Positions 47,701 to 53,484 of a stretch of 64,000 nucleotides of DNA are shown here, piece by piece. Where the stretch lies: the NCBI GenBank assembly GCA_039738635.1, contig JBCLLN010000003.1, positions 1 to 64,000 on the forward strand. Direction: 5' to 3'. The position numbers and the translations under genes are program-made. The first letter of the stretch is position 1; each line of letters starts with the position of its first letter. Under the pieces are notes generated by a model that had not been told where the DNA came from, did not search any database, and worked only from the letters and a program-made list of their open reading frames with translations. The stretch is from JBCLLP01 sp039738635. Its GTDB lineage: Bacteria; Patescibacteriota; Saccharimonadia; CAILAD01; BJGX01.

Positions 47701-48364
47701 TAATACGATTACTTTTAACACACTTGCCTATTCAACCTATAGCGACTGCACAATAACTTTGAGTGACCTAGCTTCTAACGCTTCAAACACCCTAGCAATC
47801 ACGGCGTTTAAAGTTGCCGCGCCTGCGGTTATCGTGGAAGATAAGAAGCCAGTAACAGCGGTTGTCAAAGTTACTTCTGCTCCTGCGTCCAATGTAGTCG
47901 TATCAGAGCCAGAACTTGAACCAGAAGCCGAGCCGGAACCAACAAAGATTATCCTCAACGACTTCACCGAATACACAGACTCTCAGAGCAAGGGCAAAAC
48001 TCTGAATCTAACTGTTAATCAGGTCATATATTTTAGTGTTGACGGCGGCGAACACTCCGTCACGATCAAGGATATTTCGGATGATGGCTACGCGACGTTT
48101 GTGCTGGCATCTACTCCCCGCACCGAGCGCCTGAAGGTTGGCGAGACTGGCCGTTATGATGTCAACGATGACGGTTCTAACGATGTTGAAGTATCGGTTC
48201 TTGGCGTCAACGGCAAATATGTAGACATGACATTCAAGCAACTAGCCAAGCCAGCCATTGTCGCTGAAGCAGTGGGTAGTAACAGTAAATTACCGTGGCT
48301 AATCTTGCCGCTAATCGGACTCGGTTTTATAGTAGTAGCTAAAAGAAGAAGCCGTCAGAAATAA
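41714..48364 (+). CDS. giant Ig-like repeat surface protein (putative adhesin)
   Basis: 2216 residues. It starts at a GTG preceded by AAGGGG, with an in-frame stop 10 bases upstream. An N-terminal signal peptide or anchor (about 36-57, ending V-Q-A-A-E) leads into: a beta domain to about 245; Ig-like modules beginning T-I-T-S-V-S-S, each with two Cys (five copies, plus a relative); four modules of the V-x-x-F-x-V-G-D-I type (about 480-875); a LamG-like insertion (about 1195-1400); two Big_5-like modules; G-G-S-C modules; a Glu/Pro-rich hinge; a last beta domain; and a C-terminal transmembrane helix with R-R-S-R-Q-K. No LPxTG motif is present. It probably reaches out from the cell to bind a host or other cells. 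Confidence 0.88.
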   Translation: MRRLTKVRNYISGVKRIVDRFIHLFWLKIFISRSRTLLMAVVVLAVSAVLYSGMVQAAETIFVTNGSTQIGSFPASLPNNSFRIDTSTTNSTSVTSISANFVGPSSATLSPSTGWTQTVSSNFDDANHKITFGFNTSFNGTSFDGVFISSNTYLTFGTGSSNYSSLSASNPAIRGVHMCADDNSYQKVFYKLDSAGVMRVRYEGHNSTSGTVGSPTIVYEAVFYSGQSYFDLHMGSNSRCGADVTAPTITSVSSNKTNGSYKAGEIIDIDVTFSENVTSTGNVTVTLETGATDQACTFTVSNTNFGTCNYTVQAGDTSADLTVKTISGTIKDPALNTMTNFVPATNLAANKALVIDTTAPTVTGVTSSLANGSYKSGQVVPIEVVFSESVTVSGTPRLVLVTGSPTVTNLSYASGSGTATLVFNYTVGHHNYSADLDYGSTSSLSLNNGTIRDTATNNAILTLASPGAAGSLGANKAIVINNKSLTVAITSTAPPLTNTAIPVSVTFSASVTNFVVGDISVSNGTAGSFAGSGATYTFSVTPTANGSVSINIPVSVATNTAGSENTVSNTITKTFDNIVPTVAITTLVASPTSSALIAYTATFSEAVTGFALADISVTNAVLGNLNAVSSTVYTFDVSPIGHMLPVHNVNVTVSVPSSSAIDAAGNNNSASDSGVPAAIAFDNHNPTVSLTSAVAEPTNSGTIDVTVSFSEGVTGFTVGDLSLTNATVTNFAVSSSTIYTFKLIPSGQGVASVFVSAGVSQDSASNLNLISNTLSRLYDSTAPTVALTSSVSDTTSSSVISVTATFSEIITGFVVGDLSLTNTTVTNFAGSGTTYTFDLIPSSQGTVSVFVPANISIDEASNNNIISDTLSRIYDTAGPALLEVTAVAASDYDTTPDYVFNSNEAGTITYGGSCSSVTASAVIGDNTITFDTLSIGSYNDCNITVTDSVSNISNILVLTNFDIIINPPPTITSVSSDKANGSYTTGEVIDIDVTFSEAVTSTGNVTITLETGATDRTCTFSISSSTTGTCNYTVQASDATADLTVNTISGTIVDAQSDAMVDFVPTTNLAANKAIVIDTTAPTITSVSSDVANGTYTTGEVIDIDVTFSEVVTSSGNVTITLETGATDRTCTFTITSSTTGTCNYTVQEGDATSDLTVNTISGTIADAASNAMVSFAPATNLAANKAIVIDTTAPKVIFSDNFNSSYVTLASHVPSTVGTGWTQLINNGAVTIFVQSYNNYLTITANASNSGTLYTAEGTYPHANYEISSNISYATGSDYTRSMALRVQDANNMYLLRYDMYSMIMYKRVSGTWTQIGSASVSLLGNTSTSPYSAESVSFSATGTTLVAKVDGVTKITVTDSSITGIGKAGVGLGYINVSTDDSGTGVGIDNVVVQTINSDTTAPTITSVSSDKPNGTYTTGEVIDIDVTFSEAVTSTGNVTVTLETGATDRTCTFTITSASTGTCNYTVQAGDTTSDLTVNTISGTIADASSNAMTNFAPATNLATNKALVIDTTAPTASTLSPLDDATGVSPTSNLVITFNETVTAVAAKNLTIKKTSDGSTIETISVTGGLVSGSGSNTITINPSTILDDVTEYYVFIDSGAFIDAATNIYAGISSTTAWSFTTADTTAPTITNVSSDKANGTYTIGEVIDIDVTFSEVVTSTGNVTVTLETGATDRTCTFTVTSASTGTCNYTVQAGDTTSDLTVNTISGTIADASSNAMTNFAPATNLATNKALVIDTTAPTASTLSPLDDATGVSPTSNLVITFNETVTAVAAKNLTIKKTSDGSTIETISVTGGLVSGSGSNTITINPSTILDDVTEYYVFIDSGAFIDAATNIYAGISSTTAWSFIVADTTGPIISEVTSVATPGTDSTPNYTFITNEAGTISYGGSCGSATTSASLGSITITFNTLADGTYTNCTITVTDASSNPSNTLSVTSFTIDTTAPIIVEVTPVTTPTEDSTPNYTFTTDEDGTLVYGGSCNSVTTSATVGNNTITFNTLAYSTYSDCTITLSDLASNASNTLAITAFKVAAPAVIVEDKKPVTAVVKVTSAPASNVVVSEPELEPEAEPEPTKIILNDFTEYTDSQSKGKTLNLTVNQVIYFSVDGGEHSVTIKDISDDGYATFVLASTPRTERLKVGETGRYDVNDDGSNDVEVSVLGVNGKYVDMTFKQLAKPAIVAEAVGSNSKLPWLILPLIGLGFIVVAKRRSRQK
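46088..46589 (+). repeat. near-identical internal duplication in the giant protein gene, copy 1
   Basis: This 502-base stretch is nearly identical to 46772-47273, exactly 684 bases downstream (228 codons, in frame). The duplicated unit is one two-Cys module plus one Big_5-like module. The scarcity of differences, mostly synonymous, indicates a recent duplication or continuing gene conversion. Confidence 0.9.
46772..47273 (+). repeat. near-identical internal duplication in the giant protein gene, copy 2
   Basis: Second copy of the 684-base-spaced duplication. The 180 bases before each copy encode the same module with more DNA differences, so the copies are less similar upstream. Confidence 0.9.
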
Positions 48365-48404
48365 TACAATAAAAAAAGAAGGTTCAGAACCTGCGTTTCA
48401 AGTA

Positions 48405-48446
48405 ATTTCAAGGTTCGACCTTGATAGGTGTTATTTTGTGTAATAT
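48405..48446. repeat. 42-bp palindromic repeat, copy R1a
   Basis: The 42 bases are identical at 48405-48446, 49509-49550 and 50586-50627. The core TCAAGGTTCGACCTTGA is a perfect 7-bp inverted repeat around TCG, followed by TAGGTGTTATTTTGTG. Short ATTTCAAG words cluster around it. Confidence 0.93.
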
Positions 48447-48470
48447 CAGCATTTCAAGCATTTCAAGCGC

Positions 48471-48503
48471 ATTTCAAGGTTCAACCTTGATAAGTGTTAT
48501 TTT
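48471..48503. repeat. diverged repeat copy R1b
   Basis: The first 33 bases match the 42-bp repeat apart from two substitutions. It overlaps the 3' end of the YjjX-like gene and supplies its stop codon (48497-48499). Confidence 0.85.
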
Positions 48504-48988
48504 AAAGGGTTCCTCATCTGTGCAAACGCGCTATCTAGCGCTTGGGTAAAGGCCTTTTCTCGATAAATTAATTGGCGGACCTCTTCATTATCGTTACGTT
48601 TGGCATGCTCACGAATGCTCTGGCCGAATTCTGCCCCATTTTTAACCTCTTCAGATACCCTGAAAGGTAGCATGACAACCTCACTTTCTCCAATGTATGT
48701 CTCAGTTCCATCATAAATTGCAACGATACAAATGAGGTGGAGTAGTCCTTTGATATGCTCTAGGCCACCCTCTAAGCCAATGCTTAAATCTAAAGTGGAA
48801 TCTTGCAGGTAGCAGTTTTTGGCTCGGTTGACAGCCCCTGAAATAGTAACTTCTTTGGACATTGGCTGATCGACAATATTTGACTGAACTTCAAACGGCA
48901 GAATTACCGCGTCTGGCATCCTCTTTTTTATAACCCTTGAGGCGATACTCAACTTGTCTTCGCTTTTTGAACCAATACCAATCTTCAT
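48497..48988 (-). CDS. YjjX/NTPase_I-T family inosine/xanthosine triphosphatase-like protein
   Basis: 163 residues. It starts I-G-I-G-S-K-S-E-D-K and has V-D-Q-P-M-S-x-E-x-T, G-A-x-N-R-A-K-N and S-I-G-L-E-G-G, the pattern of the Maf/HAM1-like YjjX family. These enzymes hydrolyse non-canonical nucleoside triphosphates such as ITP and XTP. The last codons and stop lie inside repeat R1b, so the repeat may have replaced the original 3' end. It is the last gene of the repeat-bounded segment 48447-49508. Confidence 0.83.
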   Translation of the reverse strand: MKIGIGSKSEDKLSIASRVIKKRMPDAVILPFEVQSNIVDQPMSKEVTISGAVNRAKNCYLQDSTLDLSIGLEGGLEHIKGLLHLICIVAIYDGTETYIGESEVVMLPFRVSEEVKNGAEFGQSIREHAKRNDNEEVRQLIYREKAFTQALDSAFAQMRNPLK

Positions 48989-49114
48989 AATTTAATCGTG
49001 TGGTTAAGTTGTTCTTTTTTAGTCTTGAGGTACTTTAAGTTTACATTGTTTGGTTTAATTTGTAATGGCTCGCACGCCTCAATTACGACTCCAAGGGAAC
49101 GCAATCTTGAATGT

Positions 49115-49148
49115 AAAAATCCCGCTCTGACAAAGTCAGTGCGGGATT
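49115..49148 (-). terminator. intrinsic terminator overlapping the end of the 97-residue gene
   Basis: On the minus strand AATCCCGC and CTGAC pair with GTCAG and GCGGGATT, followed by a T-run. The TGA stop of the 97-residue gene (49136-49138) is inside the hairpin. Confidence 0.85.
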
Positions 49149-49429
49149 GGGATGAGAATAATTTTAGCCACTCGGAAGGTCCGAGGTCCGATTTTTACAA
49201 CCTCATTAGATTGTAATTCGAATCCCTTGGCGGGTGGCAATATACTGGGCAGAACTTCTGCCACCAACTCTAGCTCCTTCATGCACGACAAGCTATAAAA
49301 GCTTATCTTTGGCGACCCACTGTGGGGCTCTATAAACTCCACAATGAATGCATCTATGAAGTCTCCATAGAGCATTTCTTTGAGCATCTGGACAATACTC
49401 GCCCAGCTATCTGTTTTGTCAATTACCAC
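49136..49429 (-). CDS. small protein of unknown function in repeat-bounded segment 1
   Basis: 97 residues, acidic in the middle, mixed alpha/beta, no membrane segment or cysteine motif. The start is a GTG at 49429 with an excellent AAGGAGG seven bases upstream, which makes this a real gene. It ends inside its own terminator hairpin. It lies upstream of the YjjX-like gene but has its own terminator, so the two are probably separate units. I do not recognise it. Confidence 0.72.
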   Translation of the reverse strand: MVIDKTDSWASIVQMLKEMLYGDFIDAFIVEFIEPHSGSPKISFYSLSCMKELELVAEVLPSILPPAKGFELQSNEVVKIGPRTFRVAKIILIPIPH

Positions 49430-49508
49430 CTCTTCACCTCCTTAGGGCTTGATGGTGCGTGTAATTCTACAATACTACTACTGTAATGTCAATGAGATAA
49501 TTACGAAG

Positions 49509-49550
49509 ATTTCAAGGTTCGACCTTGATAGGTGTTATTTTGTGTAATAT
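49509..49550. repeat. 42-bp palindromic repeat, copy R2
   Basis: Identical to R1a and R3. It is enclosed by a further inverted repeat, AATTACGAA before (49499-49507) and TTCGTAATT after it. TGTAATGTCAATG lies just upstream at 49482-49494 and again next to R3 at 50680-50692. Confidence 0.93.
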
Positions 49551-49677
49551 AATTTCGTAATTCCTTCTCGCAATATTATCAAACACTTTGAACACGAATT
49601 AGCCAATGCAAAATAAATTACAATAAAATACACCACTCAAGCCTCTCAAGGTCGAGCCTTTCGTGCTTTCGTACAAG

Positions 49678-49705
49678 TAAAAACACCCTACAATGAGTAG
49701 GGTGT
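49678..49705 (-). terminator. intrinsic terminator bounding the GC-rich segment
   Basis: On the minus strand ACACCCTAC pairs with GTAGGGTGT around a 5-base loop and is followed by TTTTTAC. It would end a minus-strand transcript coming from the 136-residue gene through the hairpin island. Confidence 0.82.
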
Positions 49706-49715
49706 GAAGATGTAC

Positions 49716-49729
49716 GATCCCCGGGGATC
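49716..49729. repeat. 14-bp perfect palindrome
   Basis: GATCCCCGGGGATC, self-complementary with no loop. It marks the edge where GC content rises. Confidence 0.9.
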
Positions 49730-49766
49730 TAGAGGTCGTGCTAGGCCAATATTTCCCCGAGGACCG

Positions 49767-49792
49767 TCGCATCTAAAGTAGATGCGATTTTT
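49767..49792 (+). terminator. plus-strand intrinsic terminator-like hairpin
   Basis: TCGCATCTA, loop AAG, TAGATGCGA, then TTTTT on the plus strand. Confidence 0.7.
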
Positions 49793-49809
49793 GAGTGAAC
49801 TGGCGTGGA

Positions 49810-49911
49810 GGTCGGCTTCGGGGCACCACTCGTGTGGCGCCACCCGTGGAACCACATTGGTGGATACCCCGAGAACCGACCGTCAGTGTGCCCGCTAGCA
49901 CACATTTTTTT
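49810..49911 (+). ncRNA. candidate structured small RNA with its own terminator
   Basis: On the plus strand 49810-49881 folds back on itself: GGTCGG/CCGACC, TCGGGG/CCCCGA, CACCA/TGGTG, GTGTGG/CCACAT and a CCA/TGG tip, about 26 base pairs in 72 bases. It is followed at once by GTGTGC-CCGCTA-GCACAC and seven T residues (49886-49911), a standard intrinsic terminator. No clear promoter is seen. The opposite strand could use the same stem as part of an mRNA 3' region, so the strand is an inference from the T-run. Confidence 0.5.
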
Positions 49912-49929
49912 GCATTGTCTGCGAAAGTT

Positions 49930-50036
49930 GCCCCCGGAGCGGGGCGGACACTTTGGAGTAGCATTCGCTTGAACTCCGGGGGCACCCTGTGCGCGGTTTG
50001 GGGTACCGGCGGGGAAGCCGGGGGCTCCACGCACAG
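49930..50036. repeat. two further long inverted repeats
   Basis: GCCCCCGGAG/CTCCGGGGGC at 49930-49939 and 49974-49983, and CTGTGCG/CGCACAG at 49987-49993 and 50030-50036 with CCGGC/GCCGG inside. Confidence 0.8.
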
Positions 50037-50045
50037 ATCTTGGGC

Positions 50046-50456
50046 TCAGGCGCCCTTGTGCATCCTGAGCTCGACGGCGCAGTACTCGACCTCGCGACTG
50101 TGGTCACGAGTGTGCATCAGACCGAGCTCGTCGCCCTCGAGCAGATGTGCTTCGGTCAGTGCGTGTGCGCTGCCAGGACGAGCCGTGATGTCGTCGGGCA
50201 TGACAATCTCGAGCACACCATGCAGCTTGAGCTCGTCGTCGTTGAAGTGGTACATGTAGTACCCGTTGTTACGCATCTGCTCGACTGCGCTGCTCAGGAT
50301 GGCAAATAGTTGCTTGGCTTCGGGCTTGGTACAGCCCGTCTCCACCATATAGGCCGCAACCACTCTGCCTTTGGTCGGCTTGTCACGAATTTCAGGCGCA
50401 GGTTGGGGCACAGTCTGTCTCATCCGTCGCGTTGGAGTTCTGAATAGTGCTGTCAT
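50046..50456 (-). CDS. GC-rich orphan protein of unknown function
   Basis: 136 residues from the ATG at 50456, with AGAGGTG 12 bases upstream; a GTG at 50519 would lengthen it by 21 residues. It has a basic, Pro-rich start and a soluble alpha/beta middle (A-A-Y-M-V-E-T-G-C-T-K-P-E-A). Codons end mostly in G or C, unlike every neighbouring gene, which suggests recent transfer from a GC-rich source. A TTGACA promoter lies upstream. I do not recognise the family. Confidence 0.65.
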   Translation of the reverse strand: MTALFRTPTRRMRQTVPQPAPEIRDKPTKGRVVAAYMVETGCTKPEAKQLFAILSSAVEQMRNNGYYMYHFNDDELKLHGVLEIVMPDDITARPGSAHALTEAHLLEGDELGLMHTRDHSREVEYCAVELRMHKGA

Positions 50457-50510
50457 GGTCAAAACAATCACCTCTGTGTTGGTAGGAACCCTGGTTGAAC
50501 AGTTGCTTTG

Positions 50511-50539
50511 ATTTTGCACCTACAAATAACTTATGTCAA
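50511..50539 (-). promoter_or_regulatory. promoter of the 136-residue gene
   Basis: Minus-strand TTGACA (50534-50539) and CAAAAT (50511-50516) spaced by 17 bases, about 55 bases before the ATG at 50456. Confidence 0.6.
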
Positions 50540-50585
50540 TATTTTCGCATTTCCATTTCAAGCATTTTATTTCAAGTTATTTCAA

Positions 50586-50627
50586 ATTTCAAGGTTCGAC
50601 CTTGATAGGTGTTATTTTGTGTAATAT
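50586..50627. repeat. 42-bp palindromic repeat, copy R3
   Basis: Identical to R1a and R2. Degenerate partners follow: a TTTCAAGGTTCAA half-copy and an inverted TCAAGATCGAACCTTTCG near 50657-50674. Confidence 0.93.
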
Positions 50628-50700
50628 TTACATTTCAAGGTTCAATTTTTTCATTTCAAGATCGAACCTTTCGCGCCTTTGTAATGTCAATGGATATGTA

Positions 50701-51546
50701 CTATCGGATACACTTAGTTACAACTTCGGAAAATTCTTTTGGCTCCAGCACCGGAAACTGATGCGTGCCTTTAAGCTCAATCAGATTAGAATTTTTTATT
50801 AAGCTAGCAAGCCTAGTGATATTCGTTTTGATGACTGCCCTATCCTTATCGGTATTAATAATAAAAACTGGTATTTTAATTACTTCCAGCCCTTCCAGAC
50901 AGCGTTGGTTTTGGATTGAATTTTTAATACTACTAAATAATGCATGGTGATCAATATGGTCTAGGTCGTAGCTATCTAATCCATTCTGGCTAATCTTTTG
51001 CTTGACATACCTCGGCAAAATTTTATTACGAACAAGCTTGGATTTATGAACGGTAGTTAGGACTCTGTGGCGGAGCTCGTTTTTGATATTATCAGAGACA
51101 TTTCTGTAACGGCTCTGAATAATTTTGGATTGAGATTTATCAAGGATGATAGGTATGTTAGTCAGCACTAGCTTGCCGACTTTGCGGGGATAGCGTTTGG
51201 CAAATTCTAACGCCACCAATGCGCCTAGTGAGTGCCCGGCCAAATATATTTTACCGTACACACGATCGTTCCAGAGCGCCTGGCGCAAAGCGTCGGCCTG
51301 CTGCCACAAATAGTACTCTAGCTCGTCTGGGCGAGGCGACTCGCCAAAGCCTAATAAATCGTAGCTAATAACCAAGAAGTTTTTGCCTAAAAATTGTGAT
51401 GGCTCGGCCCAATATCGGCCCGATGATCCCAGCCCATGCAACATAATAAGCTTCTTGCCAAACCCATACCTAAATTGTTCGTGGCAAGCCAGATTATCTT
51501 TTGGGATTAAGTTAAAAATATTATATGGCCTGGTGATAACTTTCAT
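50701..51546 (-). CDS. alpha/beta-hydrolase
   Basis: 281 residues. Oxyanion-hole H-G-L-G-S-S-G near 37-43, nucleophile elbow G-H-S-L-G with Ser106, an acid in I-N-T-D-K-D and the final His in G-T-H-Q-F-P, so the triad is complete. No signal peptide. The substrate is unknown; the class covers esterases, lipases and C-C hydrolases. It lies 39 bases downstream of the ABC exporter gene on the same strand. Confidence 0.87.
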   Translation of the reverse strand: MKVITRPYNIFNLIPKDNLACHEQFRYGFGKKLIMLHGLGSSGRYWAEPSQFLGKNFLVISYDLLGFGESPRPDELEYYLWQQADALRQALWNDRVYGKIYLAGHSLGALVALEFAKRYPRKVGKLVLTNIPIILDKSQSKIIQSRYRNVSDNIKNELRHRVLTTVHKSKLVRNKILPRYVKQKISQNGLDSYDLDHIDHHALFSSIKNSIQNQRCLEGLEVIKIPVFIINTDKDRAVIKTNITRLASLIKNSNLIELKGTHQFPVLEPKEFSEVVTKCIR

Positions 51547-51585
51547 TGTCCTAGCCTCCTTGACGATTTATTATACAAGTCTTCA

Positions 51586-53370
51586 TTACGATATATCGTA
51601 TCTTTTAAGCTTGGCCTTACCCGCCTCGGTTTGACTAACGGACTGTAATCTCAAGAGCTCGGAATATATACCATCACTCTTGGCGAGCTCGGCTGGCGCG
51701 CCAACTTCAATTACCCTGCCTCCCCGCAACCCCACAATACAGTCAACTCCTGCGATAGTAGATAGGCGATGGGCAATTATAAGAGTGGTGCGGTTTTTCA
51801 TTAGTCTTTCTAGGGCTTGCTGGACTTCGTGCTCGGCCTTGCTATCAAGGCTACTGGTGGCCTCGTCAAAAATTAGTATGGAAGGGTCCTTGAGTATCGC
51901 TCGGGCAATTGAGATGCGCTGTTTTTGACCTCCACTAAGCTTAACTCCCCGCTCTCCTATTTGGGTATCAATCCCCTGGGGTAGCTTCTGAATAAATCCA
52001 TAGGCATTAGCGGCCTTGGCTGCCAATACCACATCCTCTAAGCTGGCGTTAGTCTTAGAATAAGCGATATTCTCTTTTACCGTACCAGAAAATAGCATAG
52101 ACTCCTGGAACACAACACCCACAGACTCTCTCAAGCTCCGCTGAGTAACACTATTGATATTTTGGCCATCAATAGTTATTTGGCCAGCCCCTACTTCATA
52201 AAACCTCAGTAATAAATTAGCTAGGGTACTCTTGCCCTCACCAGACTCACCCACCAGCGCCAGCTTACTGCCAGGCTCAACGGTGAAGCTAATGTCATGG
52301 AGTACTTTACTGCCCTTGTCATAGGAAAAATCAACCGCTCCATACTCCACCTTGCCACGCTTTATTTTAAGTGGTTTGGCGCTATCAACATCATTTATCT
52401 CGGCTTTGGTGTTCATGACAGAAAAATAATCCTTACTCCCAGCCGACGCTCGTTGCAGGGCATCAATAATAAAGCTACTGCCAAAGAGTGGGAATTCGGC
52501 TTGCAACACAAGAGTAATGAGCAGTACCACAGTACCAAGCCCATATACGCCCTGGTATCCCTGCCAAATAATTACCACATAAATCCCTATAAATACCAGG
52601 TTTAATATCACCCTGCGCAGAACATCATATTTGTGCCACTGCTTGGACTGAGCACGAGTCTGGTGCTCTATAGATCCCCTCCTGGCATTAAAATAACTCA
52701 CTTCGCTAGCTTCCCTAACAAAGGATTTTACTACCCTCACCTGAGCAATACTCTCTACAAACCTGCCATTGGCCTTATCCAGGTCTTTGTTAATGCCCTC
52801 CTGGGCCTTCTGCCAGGACTTGCTGGACAGGTGTGTAATCCAAATATAAGTCGGGAAAATAATTAGTAGTAATAATGCCACGGACCAGGAGTAAAGCGCA
52901 ATAACCACCAGCGTCATAGCTGTAGTTAAGAAAAACTGAATAAAATTATTGCCAAGAGTCTGCATCAGCGTGCTAATAGTGGCAATGGACCTATCTAGGC
53001 GAGCAGTTATTTTGCCTGTTAGCTCATTATCATAGTAGCTAATGGGCAAGTCCATAAGATGGCTAAAATATCTCCTAGAGAGTAGGCTATTAAGCTTAGC
53101 AGCCATGTTATCTCCAATATACCCATTGATATTAGATAGCCAAGTAATTGCTAGGTTTACCACGAGCATTAGAACCAGTAATAACAAAAAATAACTAAAC
53201 TCCACACTACCGCCATTATTTTTAGTAGTTAGCCCGTCTATCAGGCCTTTGGTTATAAAGGGTGTGGCTAAACTCAAAAAAGCTAGCACAATTACAAATA
53301 AAGACATAGCCAAATAATATGGCCACAGGCTAGAGGAGTATTTAATGATTCGGATAATCTCACGCATCAT
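51586..53370 (-). CDS. ABC exporter (fused membrane and ATPase domains)
   Basis: 594 residues. Six transmembrane helices occupy 1-310 (type IV exporter, MsbA/LmrA-like). The ATPase has Walker A G-E-S-G-E-G-K-S-T, signature L-S-G-G-Q-K-Q-R, Walker B I-L-I-F-D-E-A-T-S-S-L-D and the H-loop A-H-R. It works as a dimer and moves a lipid, peptide or drug outward; the substrate cannot be read. As a single gene it would form a homodimer. Confidence 0.92.
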   Translation of the reverse strand: MMREIIRIIKYSSSLWPYYLAMSLFVIVLAFLSLATPFITKGLIDGLTTKNNGGSVEFSYFLLLLVLMLVVNLAITWLSNINGYIGDNMAAKLNSLLSRRYFSHLMDLPISYYDNELTGKITARLDRSIATISTLMQTLGNNFIQFFLTTAMTLVVIALYSWSVALLLLIIFPTYIWITHLSSKSWQKAQEGINKDLDKANGRFVESIAQVRVVKSFVREASEVSYFNARRGSIEHQTRAQSKQWHKYDVLRRVILNLVFIGIYVVIIWQGYQGVYGLGTVVLLITLVLQAEFPLFGSSFIIDALQRASAGSKDYFSVMNTKAEINDVDSAKPLKIKRGKVEYGAVDFSYDKGSKVLHDISFTVEPGSKLALVGESGEGKSTLANLLLRFYEVGAGQITIDGQNINSVTQRSLRESVGVVFQESMLFSGTVKENIAYSKTNASLEDVVLAAKAANAYGFIQKLPQGIDTQIGERGVKLSGGQKQRISIARAILKDPSILIFDEATSSLDSKAEHEVQQALERLMKNRTTLIIAHRLSTIAGVDCIVGLRGGRVIEVGAPAELAKSDGIYSELLRLQSVSQTEAGKAKLKRYDIS

Positions 53371-53408
53371 AATAATTATAGCAGTTATTGTTGTTAGCTA
53401 ATAAAATA

Positions 53409-53437
53409 GGGGCCTTTCAAAAAAATTGAAAAGCCCC
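53409..53437 (-). terminator. hairpin terminator between the repeat-protein and ABC exporter genes
   Basis: GGGGC-TTTCAA paired with TTGAAA-GCCCC around an A5 loop with one mismatch; the minus strand then reads TATTTTATT. Confidence 0.6.
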
Positions 53438-53440
53438 TTG

Positions 53441-53468
53441 ACTGGACTTACCTTAGGATTACTAGCTG
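53441..53468 (-). repeat. 28-bp direct repeat downstream of the repeat-protein gene, copy 2
   Basis: Identical to 14632-14659. It lies 16 bases after the stop codon at 53485. Confidence 0.9.
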
Positions 53469-53484
53469 TTGGGTTGGGCTCTTA

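Larger units (their letters stand above)
49430..50045. other. non-coding region with repeat R2 and a GC-rich hairpin island
   Basis: From 49430 to 49710 it is AT-rich, holding R2, a degenerate inverted copy of the repeat (about 49648-49670) and a terminator. From 49710 to 50045 GC rises sharply and at least six inverted repeats follow each other. Open frames on both strands here start with GTG or lack a ribosome site, so I treat them as chance. Confidence 0.65.

Noticed and set aside
49716..49729. GATCCCCGGGGATC near TCTAGA resembles a cloning-vector polylinker
   Set aside because: The surrounding sequence does not continue as a known polylinker order, and the site is a simple perfect palindrome within a run of other natural-looking inverted repeats. 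A vector search would settle it.
49795..50259. Long open frames on both strands across the GC-rich island
   Set aside because: They overlap one another, start at GTG or lack ribosome sites, and long frames without stops are expected in GC-rich DNA. The hairpins explain the sequence better.
48405..50627. The 42-bp repeats as integron attC sites or a CRISPR array
   Set aside because: Spacing of about 1.1 kb and genes between copies exclude CRISPR. The attC core (GTTRRRY and its complement) is not found, and no integrase is present, so only the cassette-like layout is reported.
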